A stretch of 64,000 nt of DNA from Dyadobacter sp. CY347. GTDB taxonomy: Bacteria > Bacteroidota > Bacteroidia > Cytophagales > Spirosomataceae. Location of the stretch: positions 1,488,001 through 1,552,000 of the forward strand of contig NZ_JAKFFT010000002.1 in NCBI RefSeq assembly GCF_021502655.1, in the 5' to 3' direction. Under the pieces are notes generated by a model, which was not told the origin of the DNA, searched no databases, and was given only the letters and a program-made list of their open reading frames with translations. The position numbers and the translations under genes are program-made. Below are positions 44,444 through 51,151 of the stretch, piece after piece. The first letter of the stretch is position 1. Each line of letters opens with the position of its first letter.

Positions 44444-44790
44444 GTAATATTTAAAATTCGACGAAATGTATTGATCTTCGTATAAAATCGCTGCCGCAGG
44501 AACTTTGGAACCGGCAACAAGTGCTCATATGTATATCAATAGTTACACAAATTGCTTAATTTATTTTAGTAAAACTACCACTGCTTCACCCGGGGACAAA
44601 ATATTTGGTTGAAAAGCGTCAAAATTCGTTGACACGTAGTTGGTTACAATGCCACAAAAAGTTAATTTGTAAAAAGCACTTACCGCTTTTATACTATTAT
44701 AGAATTAATATTATAATATTATCAATTAGTTGAGAGTATCGGATCGAACTAAGAGATCATACAACCTCCGAAAAGAATATTTTTGTAATA
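44444..44790. promoter_or_regulatory. Divergent AT-rich control region of the signalling cluster
   Basis: This spacer separates the ThiF-nitroreductase operon from the response-regulator gene. It contains a perfect 16-bp palindrome TAATATTATAATATTA (44706-44721) and a -7 box TATTTTTG (44778-44785) ending five bases before the ATG at 44791, so that mRNA would be nearly leaderless. I cannot place the minus-strand promoter. No open frame is supported here. Confidence 0.5.
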
Positions 44791-45258
44791 ATGGAAAGCA
44801 AAGAGAAGATAAGTGTCCTTTATGTAGATGACGAGATCAACAATCTTAACTCATTCAAAGCTGCATTTAGAAGAGATTTCAATATACTGATTGCAACGTC
44901 GGGGCGGGAGGGTTTGGAGCTGTTGAAGCATAATGTCGTACATGTGATCATCACCGACCAGCGCATGCCGGAAATGACCGGAGTGGACTTTTTAATAGAA
45001 GTTTTAAAGGATTATGCAGAACCGGTCCGTATTCTGCTTACCGGCTACACGGATGTGTCTGCGGTGATCGATGCGGTCAATAAAGGGCACATTTACTACT
45101 ATCTGAATAAGCCCTGGGATGAGGCCCAGCTACGGATCATCATTAAAAATGCGCACGAGATTTTTTACCTGCGGGAAAAGAACAAGGAACTAATTGAAAA
45201 GCTTATCGAAGTAAATGGTCAGCTTGAATTCCTGCTCCGACAAAACCTGCTTTCATAG
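44791..45258 (+). CDS. Response regulator receiver protein with short helical tail
   Basis: A 155-residue receiver domain (residues 7-120) with VLYVDDEINNLNSFKAAFRR, phosphoacceptor in VIITDQRMPEMTGVDFL, ILLTGYTDVSAVIDAVNKGH and YLNKPWDEAQL, followed by an amphipathic helix (LREKNKELIEKLIEVNGQLE) but no output domain. It matches the receiver of the hybrid kinase almost motif for motif (YIDDEEHNLHSFKASFRK; DQRMPIMTG; TGHTDIGAAIDAINKG), so the two are paralogues. It is divergent from the operon that encodes the hybrid kinase and probably feeds into the same relay. Confidence 0.9.
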   Translation: MESKEKISVLYVDDEINNLNSFKAAFRRDFNILIATSGREGLELLKHNVVHVIITDQRMPEMTGVDFLIEVLKDYAEPVRILLTGYTDVSAVIDAVNKGHIYYYLNKPWDEAQLRIIIKNAHEIFYLREKNKELIEKLIEVNGQLEFLLRQNLLS

Positions 45259-45278
45259 TATGCAGCCGACTGCAAAAG

Positions 45279-45443
45279 TCATCTCCTTCTGAAGCTAAAA
45301 TTCCTTCTTGCCAGCTGTACAGGCTTAAACTGTTTCAGCAGGTTCAGCACAATTGAGAAACCGGCGGTGATGAAGACTGCCAGGAAAAGTATGGCTGCAA
45401 AAACGAGGTTGCCAATTGCCTTTAAAAATATGATAACGTCCAT
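45279..45443 (-). CDS. Small single-helix membrane protein (54 residues)
   Basis: An ATG at 45443 opens a 54-codon frame. The product has a hydrophobic helix at about residues 12-35 (NLVFAAILFLAVFITAGFSI) and a basic tail ending ARRNFSFRRR, typical of short inner-membrane proteins. It lies in the otherwise empty gap after the response regulator and is convergent with it. No function is recognised. Confidence 0.6.
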   Translation of the reverse strand: MDVIIFLKAIGNLVFAAILFLAVFITAGFSIVLNLLKQFKPVQLARRNFSFRRR

Positions 45444-45598
45444 GTTCTTATGCGTTTAGTGGGTGTTTGCGTGATGATATGTTAAAATCGTACCAGCGGC
45501 ATAAATGGCTCCAATAATGCGTGCGGCTGTATGCTTTGGTATCCTTTTTGCTTAGGGAATGTAGAAAGTGACCATAAAATCATCAAACAGATTCAATC

Positions 45599-45811
45599 AT
45601 GAAAAAGATATTGGCAGTAGGAGCAGTTTCGGGCGTTGTGTTATATGTTTTCTTCAACAAATTTTTCAGACAGATGGAAAGAAATTTCAGCACTGAAAAA
45701 AAACAGAACGAACTTGCCGGGAATAACAAAACAGAAGGGTATTTTTACCACCAGAGTGAGCTGGCAACGGATAACACCGCAGGGCAGCTTGCACCGAATT
45801 TCAACAATTAA
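45599..45811 (+). CDS. Small membrane-anchored protein (70 residues)
   Basis: A 70-residue protein with an N-terminal hydrophobic helix (MKKILAVGAVSGVVLYVFFN) and a polar tail (KKQNELAGNNKTEGYFYHQS). The first helix could be an uncleaved anchor. It precedes the esterase lipoprotein by 45 bp on the same strand. No function is recognised. Confidence 0.6.
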   Translation: MKKILAVGAVSGVVLYVFFNKFFRQMERNFSTEKKQNELAGNNKTEGYFYHQSELATDNTAGQLAPNFNN

Positions 45812-45855
45812 TAAGCCTGATTGCCGGGCAAGTCAAGAATAACTCTACCTGGATA

Positions 45856-47016
45856 ATGTGGCGGACAGTCTTCCTACAATGCATTTTTTTACTTTTAGTG
45901 GGATTGTTCGCTGCATGCGAAGGGCCAAGCCCCTTTGAACCACCTGTTAAGGAGCCCATCGGCGAGCCGGGCACAAATCCTGAGCCTGTTGATACTTCGG
46001 GCAATGAAAACCCTGGGTCCTCTGATCCCGACCCCATCATAATCGATACATTAAAGCCGCGTAACAGCAACCAGTTTTTGGCATTGTCGAAAGGCTTTGG
46101 TACGACCAACATTTACAGTGAGTCGCAACTGGGTATTCGCACCGGCACTTACAAGCAGGCGCCAGACTTCAAAGGGCTTGCCGTCAACCTCAATTATTCA
46201 TTTCTCGCACCTCAGAATGATACGCTAAAATATCGACCGTTCGTGCTGATGGTGCACGAAGGCGCATTTATCTATGGCGATCTTGGCAGTGAAATGGGGA
46301 AGGCCAAATGGATGGCCAGGAAAGGTTACGCAACTGCTGCGATCAATTACCGGCTTGGTTTCGATGGTGGAAGCGAGTTCAATACATGCGGCGGAAATAA
46401 CACGGAAGTGATCCAGGCCATTTATCGCGGCGTTCAGGATACTTATACTGCTTTGCACTATTTCGCAGATAAGTCAAATGAGTTTGGCATTGACCCCGGA
46501 CAAATGATGCTGGCCGGAAGCAGTGCCGGATCAATGATTATTTCGGCATTGGTTTACATGGATGAAGCGGATTTTGAAGCATTGCAGCCGGGTATTACGA
46601 AAACATTGGGACCGCTTGACCCTGTTACAGGAGGCACCGAGTTCCGTGTGCGTGCCTTGCTGACCTATCTGGGTTATGCTGTTTTCCGGACGGCTTATGT
46701 TGGAAAATCCAATGCTAAACCAACTGTATTTTTCCAGGGAACCAGCGACACTGTTTTGCCTTACATTCAAGGAAATTTATTCTCATGCGGAAAATACTTC
46801 TGGATGCAAGGTGCTAAGCCGGCCTCCGAACGGCTGCATTCATTGAAAATGCCTTACGATCTCAATTACCAGCCAGGCAAAGGGCACATCCTTACCTATA
46901 CCGAAGAACACATTGCAAATCGTTTCGCGCAGTTTATGAAGCGGTTCTGGTCCGGTGATTTGCGGCAAACCACCGTTGAAAATATGAACACCATTCAGGA
47001 TATCAAACTTCCGTAA
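45856..47016 (+). CDS. Lipoprotein esterase/carboxylesterase of the alpha/beta-hydrolase fold
   Basis: A 386-residue lipoprotein. The signal VGLFAAC places the lipid-bearing Cys near residue 21, and a Pro/Glu/Asp-rich linker follows (FEPPVKEPIGEPGTNPEPVD). The hydrolase domain (about 95-380) has LMVHEGAFIYGDLGSEMGK (oxyanion region), KGYATAAINYRLGFD, nucleophile Ser in LAGSSAGSMIIS, an acid residue region FFQGTSDTVLPYI, and His in PGKGHILTY. This is the BD-FAE/carboxylesterase-like pattern. It is probably held at the outer or inner membrane and removes acyl groups from an unknown ester. Confidence 0.82.
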   Translation: MWRTVFLQCIFLLLVGLFAACEGPSPFEPPVKEPIGEPGTNPEPVDTSGNENPGSSDPDPIIIDTLKPRNSNQFLALSKGFGTTNIYSESQLGIRTGTYKQAPDFKGLAVNLNYSFLAPQNDTLKYRPFVLMVHEGAFIYGDLGSEMGKAKWMARKGYATAAINYRLGFDGGSEFNTCGGNNTEVIQAIYRGVQDTYTALHYFADKSNEFGIDPGQMMLAGSSAGSMIISALVYMDEADFEALQPGITKTLGPLDPVTGGTEFRVRALLTYLGYAVFRTAYVGKSNAKPTVFFQGTSDTVLPYIQGNLFSCGKYFWMQGAKPASERLHSLKMPYDLNYQPGKGHILTYTEEHIANRFAQFMKRFWSGDLRQTTVENMNTIQDIKLP

Positions 47017-47022
47017 CGCCCG

Positions 47023-48150
47023 CTATTTTCTCTTCATAAAGGGCAGGAATTGTTTCAGATAAGTGGATAATCTTAATTCGAGATATTGGTAAGAGAGGTA
47101 AGATGCGACCATTGTCATAAACAATGACAGGAAAAACATCGCAGTGCCGGTGCTGTAAACCGGATACCCCATGCTTTTGAAAAACTGACCTAAAATTACC
47201 ACAATGGGCATATGCACAAGATATATCGAAAATGACATATCGCCGATTTTAACCAGCCACTCCGGAAAATTGATCGGGCGCCTGGCGTTGTAAAAAATGA
47301 ATGCGGTAAAAAGCAGGCTGGAACCAAAACCCCACTGCGACGGGCCTAACCCGCCGAAAAATCCCGACCAGTACTGCCACAATGCAAGGAAAATGAACAG
47401 GAACACCAGCCAGGTCCTCGCAAAAGCGGATGCCAGAATGGGGAACAGTTTCGCATCCATGTACACGAGGCCGATAATAACCCCATATACGAAATTCCAG
47501 ATAATGGGATTGGCGACCATGTTCAGATAGCCATTGCCATAATCTGCGGTGCGCTGGGTTTCCAATGTGATATAACCCAGTGTGATCGGAATGACGATCA
47601 ATGTTATGATCACGATCACAAAGAAAACATACCACCTGAACCTGGAAAAGAACATGGAGATTGCGACGAGCGCATAAAAATAGATTTCATAATTGAGCGT
47701 CCAGCCCACCGGAAGAAAAGCATATCCGTAAAAAGGCGGATCGGTGTGTGTGACTGGGATGAAAAGCAGGCTCAGGATCAAACTCTTAACAGCCCCGGGT
47801 TGCAGGCCGATCCTGCTTTGGAACAAAAAGTAAAGCAGGGTGATGATTGCATAAGTAGGCCAGATTCGGATGAACCTCCGGGCCATGAATTTATAAACGG
47901 GCAGCCATGAGAATGTGGTGTGTTTGGTAATGTACACCATAATGAACCCGCTGATCACGAAGAACAATGCAACGCCGGAAGGGCCTGAATTGAAAAAAAA
48001 GTCAAGTTCCTGCTTGAAAGGTTCACCTTTGCCAATAACGTCTTTAAGATGGTAAATGGTGACAGTTAATGCCGCAGCCGCTCTCAGGACTTGTATGCTG
48101 TTTATTTTGGACTCAAAGGGATTGCTGACCGGCTTTATCTCCTGATTCAT
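47023..48150 (-). CDS. Acyltransferase 3 (OafA/YrhL) family membrane protein
   Basis: A 375-residue polytopic protein of about ten helices. The ATG at 48150 (MNQEIKPVSNPFESKINSIQ) is used; an upstream frame start adds 36 residues not typical of the family. Family motifs are IQVLRAAAALTVTIYHLKD with the catalytic His, SGVALFFVISGFIMVYIT, YKFMARRFIRIWPTYAI and GWTLNYEIYFY. It transfers acyl groups from acyl-CoA to a surface sugar or lipid. It stands alone and convergent to the esterase gene, 6 bp apart. Confidence 0.87.
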   Translation of the reverse strand: MNQEIKPVSNPFESKINSIQVLRAAAALTVTIYHLKDVIGKGEPFKQELDFFFNSGPSGVALFFVISGFIMVYITKHTTFSWLPVYKFMARRFIRIWPTYAIITLLYFLFQSRIGLQPGAVKSLILSLLFIPVTHTDPPFYGYAFLPVGWTLNYEIYFYALVAISMFFSRFRWYVFFVIVIITLIVIPITLGYITLETQRTADYGNGYLNMVANPIIWNFVYGVIIGLVYMDAKLFPILASAFARTWLVFLFIFLALWQYWSGFFGGLGPSQWGFGSSLLFTAFIFYNARRPINFPEWLVKIGDMSFSIYLVHMPIVVILGQFFKSMGYPVYSTGTAMFFLSLFMTMVASYLSYQYLELRLSTYLKQFLPFMKRK

Positions 48151-48327
48151 TCTGTTAAGTAAAAATTTGCGGTTTGGGATCCGGCTGTAAAGTAAGTTAA
48201 AGTTTGCTTCATGTAGTAATTTGAAAGCGCCTGCGTCTGATTTTCCGTTAAACTGCATGTACTACGGGAAATCGGCATAGTTTTAGTTAAAGCAAGGAAA
48301 ACGTATACTGCAAAAAGTAAATTAAAT

Positions 48328-48759
48328 ATGATGGATCAAGCGCTGACAGTTAAAGATCAGATACATATAGAGGCTCCGTTGAGCAAAGTTTGGGAAGTGC
48401 TCGTGGCCCCGAAATACATCAGGCAATGGGATGAGCTTCCTTCGGATTTTGGGGATTATTATCTGGAACAAGGCAGGGTTATCGACTGGTCGGGCAGGTC
48501 GCGGCTGACGGTTACCGCGCACGAGCCGAATGAGCTTTTGAAACTTTCCTTATATGTTGATAAATGGGAGCAGTCGCCTGCCTCTTATGACATTGCGTAT
48601 CATTACAGGCTCTCGGAGCAGGACGGAGGCGTTTTATTGCAACTGGAAGTGGGAGATTTTGCTGTTTTGGAAGATGGTCGGAACTACTACGATGCTTCCT
48701 TAGACTTTGTTAAAACGGCAATGGAAAAAATCAAAAATCTGGCAGAAAACAGACTTTAA
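48328..48759 (+). CDS. SRPBCC/AHSA1-like START-fold protein
   Basis: A 143-residue START-fold protein (Bet v1/AHSA1 type): VKDQIHIEAPLSKVWEVLVA at the N-terminus, KYIRQWDELPSDFGDYYLEQ, RSRLTVTAHEPNELLKLSLY and the closing helix ASLDFVKTAMEKIKNLAE. It binds a small hydrophobic ligand or acts as a small helper protein. ATG 48328 and the next ATG (48331) are both possible. The MerR gene begins 42 bp later, with its own promoter-like box. Confidence 0.8.
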   Translation: MMDQALTVKDQIHIEAPLSKVWEVLVAPKYIRQWDELPSDFGDYYLEQGRVIDWSGRSRLTVTAHEPNELLKLSLYVDKWEQSPASYDIAYHYRLSEQDGGVLLQLEVGDFAVLEDGRNYYDASLDFVKTAMEKIKNLAENRL

Positions 48760-48765
48760 TTGTGA

Positions 48766-48792
48766 CGGTGAGTATATTTGTAGTGATCACCG
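48766..48792 (+). promoter_or_regulatory. merR promoter inside an inverted repeat
   Basis: CGGTGA (48766-48771) and TCACCG (48787-48792) flank a perfect -7 box TATATTTG (48773-48780). The right arm overlaps an 8-bp palindrome GTGATCAC (48783-48790). The ATG is at 48802. The arrangement suggests autoregulation by MerR. Confidence 0.5.
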
Positions 48793-48801
48793 CCGAAAGT
48801 C

Positions 48802-49113
48802 ATGCAACCGAACACCAAACTTTACTATGATACCAACGAAGTAGCCGAAATGGTTGGCTGCGAGCCATCTGCCCTGCGCTTTTGGGAAAAAAAATTTCCA
48901 CAGCTGAATCCCAAACGGGACGCACGCAACAGGCGCAGATATACCGAGCGCGACATTGAGATCATCAGAAAGATCATGCACCAGCGCGACAAGCAGGGGC
49001 GTACGATCAAAGGCGCGCGCGAGCAAATGCGGAGAAAAGAAGAATCACAGTTGTTGATCCAGCGTTTGATGCGTGTCCGTAAATTCCTGGTTGAGTTGCA
49101 GGAAACATTATAA
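48802..49113 (+). CDS. MerR-family transcriptional regulator
   Basis: A 103-residue short MerR protein: YYDTNEVAEMVGCEPSALRF forms the helix-turn-helix, followed by WEKKFPQLNPKRDARNRRRY (wing) and TERDIEIIRKIMHQRDKQGR, then a dimerisation helix (QLLIQRLMRVRKFLVELQET). No metal-binding cysteine cluster is present, so it is not a metal sensor of the classical type. Such short MerR proteins are conserved in Bacteroidota. It probably regulates its own promoter and perhaps the peptidase gene 30 bp downstream. Confidence 0.9.
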   Translation: MQPNTKLYYDTNEVAEMVGCEPSALRFWEKKFPQLNPKRDARNRRRYTERDIEIIRKIMHQRDKQGRTIKGAREQMRRKEESQLLIQRLMRVRKFLVELQETL

Positions 49114-49143
49114 TGATCCGTTTTGCCTAATTACAGAATTCCC

Positions 49144-50367
49144 ATGAAATATTTCCTTTTGTTACTGCTTGCCTGTGCTTCTTTTTCATCCTATGCGCAG
49201 AAATTTCAGGCCCCGGCAATCCGTAAACACATTGAATTCCTTGCTTCGGACGAGATGGAAGGTAGAGGAACGGGGAGTTTGGGCGAAATCCGGTCGGCAA
49301 ACTACATTGCCACTATTTTCGGGGAACTGGGCCTGAAACCGGCTGGAACCGATGCAGGTTTCTTTCAGCCTTTTCAGGTAAAATATTCCATTGAGGGAAA
49401 CTTGCACCAGCTGACTGGCCGCAACGTTGCCGGGTTTTTAGATAATGGTGCCAAAAAGACGATTGTGATCGGTGCTCATTACGACCATCTGGGAAAAGGT
49501 TTTCAGGGAAGTTCGCTTTCTCCCGACAGCCGTAACAAAATCCACAATGGTGCCGACGACAATGCTTCCGGAACAACCGGGTTGCTGGAGTTAGCCAGGC
49601 ATTTTGCAAAAAACAACATTACCGAAAAGCATAACTATCTGTTTCTGGCATTTTCGGGCGAGGAGCTCGGGCTTATCGGCTCCAAATATTTTACGGAAAA
49701 CCCAACAGTTCCGCTCACGTCCGTTTCCTGCATGATCAATATGGATATGATAGGCAGGCTGAGCGACGAAAAAGGCATCATTGTTTCGGGCTGGGGCACA
49801 AGTCCGGTCTGGGGAAAACTGATTCCGGATCTTGCCAAGGCGCAGAATCTGAAATACACTGTGGATTCGTCCGGCGTGGGCGCTTCGGATCACACTTCAT
49901 TTTATTTGAAGAATATTCCTGTTGTCCAGTTCTTCACAGGCGGTCACGGCGATTATCACAAAGTGAGCGATGACATTGAACGCATTAATTTTGAGGGGGA
50001 AGCGAAAATCCTGACCATCATTGCCGGGCTGCTTGAAAACATTGATAAGGAAACCACGGACCCACAATTTATAACCGCTGCAAACCCACATACCGGGAAT
50101 CAAACGACGGATTTCAAGGTGACGTTAGGCGTCATGCCCGATTATAGTTTTTCGGGAAAAGGCTTGAAAATCGATGGTGTTTCAAAAGCCCGTCCCGCCG
50201 ACAAAGCGGGGATCCAGGCCGGCGACATTATCACAAAGCTTGCCGGAAAAGAAATTACGTCCATTTACGATTACATGGAAGTGCTCGGCAAGCATGAAAA
50301 AGGGGAAAAAGTAGATGCAGAGTTTTTGCGCGGATCGGAGACTAAAAAGGTTTCCATCACATTTTAA
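49144..50367 (+). CDS. Secreted M28-family metallopeptidase with C-terminal PDZ domain
   Basis: A 407-residue secreted peptidase. ATG 49144 (MKYFLLLLLACASF) yields a signal peptide ending in YAQ; a TTG start at 49123 adds seven residues and is unlikely. M28 metal-binding motifs are VIGAHYDHLGKG, NGADDNASGTTGLLELARHF, AFSGEELGLIGSKY, INMDMIGRL and SDHTSFYLK, giving the His-Asp-Glu-Asp-His set. A PDZ-like tail follows (ADKAGIQAGDIITKLAGKEI). It releases amino-terminal residues or dipeptides from periplasmic peptides. It follows merR by 30 bp. Confidence 0.9.
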   Translation: MKYFLLLLLACASFSSYAQKFQAPAIRKHIEFLASDEMEGRGTGSLGEIRSANYIATIFGELGLKPAGTDAGFFQPFQVKYSIEGNLHQLTGRNVAGFLDNGAKKTIVIGAHYDHLGKGFQGSSLSPDSRNKIHNGADDNASGTTGLLELARHFAKNNITEKHNYLFLAFSGEELGLIGSKYFTENPTVPLTSVSCMINMDMIGRLSDEKGIIVSGWGTSPVWGKLIPDLAKAQNLKYTVDSSGVGASDHTSFYLKNIPVVQFFTGGHGDYHKVSDDIERINFEGEAKILTIIAGLLENIDKETTDPQFITAANPHTGNQTTDFKVTLGVMPDYSFSGKGLKIDGVSKARPADKAGIQAGDIITKLAGKEITSIYDYMEVLGKHEKGEKVDAEFLRGSETKKVSITF

Positions 50368-50876
50368 CTGATCATTGCGCCGCGTTTTCCCAACTCAATA
50401 GCCTCCATCTGGCTGATCAATCCTTCGTGCAGGTTGAACCGCAGCAGCGTCCGGAATTTATGAAAACCTTCCCGGCCAGCCGCGCCAGGATTAATGTAAA
50501 GCATATTATTCAAAGATTTATCACGAATCACCCTCAGAATGTGCGAGTGTCCACATACGAAAATGTCGGGTGTTTGTGATTTCAGTTCGGGCATGACAAT
50601 CGGGTTATAACGCGGTGGCGCGCCGCCAATATGCGTGATCCAGACCCTGAATCCTTCCAGTTCGAAATGCAGGTTTTCCACGGTTCTCGCCCGGATATCG
50701 TTGTGATCAATGTTACCGAACACGATCCGGCAGGGCTTGAATGCTTCCAGCTGCTCAATGATCTTCACCGATCCGATATCTCCCGCGTGCCATATCTCAT
50801 CACAATTCAAGAAATGGTCAAAAACCCGCTCGTCCAGATAGCCGTGTGTGTCTGATATTAGGCCAATTGTCTTCAT
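50364..50876 (-). CDS. YfcE/MJ0936-type metallophosphoesterase
   Basis: A 170-residue cytosolic phosphodiesterase: IGLISDTHGYLDERVF, EIWHAGDIGSVKII, IVFGNIDHNDIR, VWITHIGGAPP, IFVCGHSHILRV and NPGAAGREGFHK give the complete two-metal site. Length is normal for YfcE. Its stop overlaps the convergent peptidase gene by 4 bp. Confidence 0.92.
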   Translation of the reverse strand: MKTIGLISDTHGYLDERVFDHFLNCDEIWHAGDIGSVKIIEQLEAFKPCRIVFGNIDHNDIRARTVENLHFELEGFRVWITHIGGAPPRYNPIVMPELKSQTPDIFVCGHSHILRVIRDKSLNNMLYINPGAAGREGFHKFRTLLRFNLHEGLISQMEAIELGKRGAMIS

Positions 50877-51151
50877 TCGTTTCTAAATATATATCCTGTC
50901 ATAGCGAACATCAGTCGCATTTTTGTAACCGCAAAATAAATTAATTAATTTTTCTCCGAAGTTAAAGTAACTTATATATAACCTTTTCATATATTGGGTC
51001 TCAAATCTTAATTAAAGTTAATTTTTTATTAACACGTTATAAAACCGCTTTCAAACTAATTATTTAGTTGTAAAGTTGCATCAGTTTCTATATTATTGCG
51101 TATTGTAATTTATCAGTTACAAACTTCAATCCACTTAACCACCTACCAGCC
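50877..51151. promoter_or_regulatory. AT-rich upstream region of the TonB-dependent-receptor-like gene
   Basis: This 275-bp spacer serves the divergent phosphodiesterase and outer-membrane barrel genes. It is strongly AT-rich with self-complementary TTAATTAATT stretches. I see no clear TAnnTTTG box and no open frame. Confidence 0.35.
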
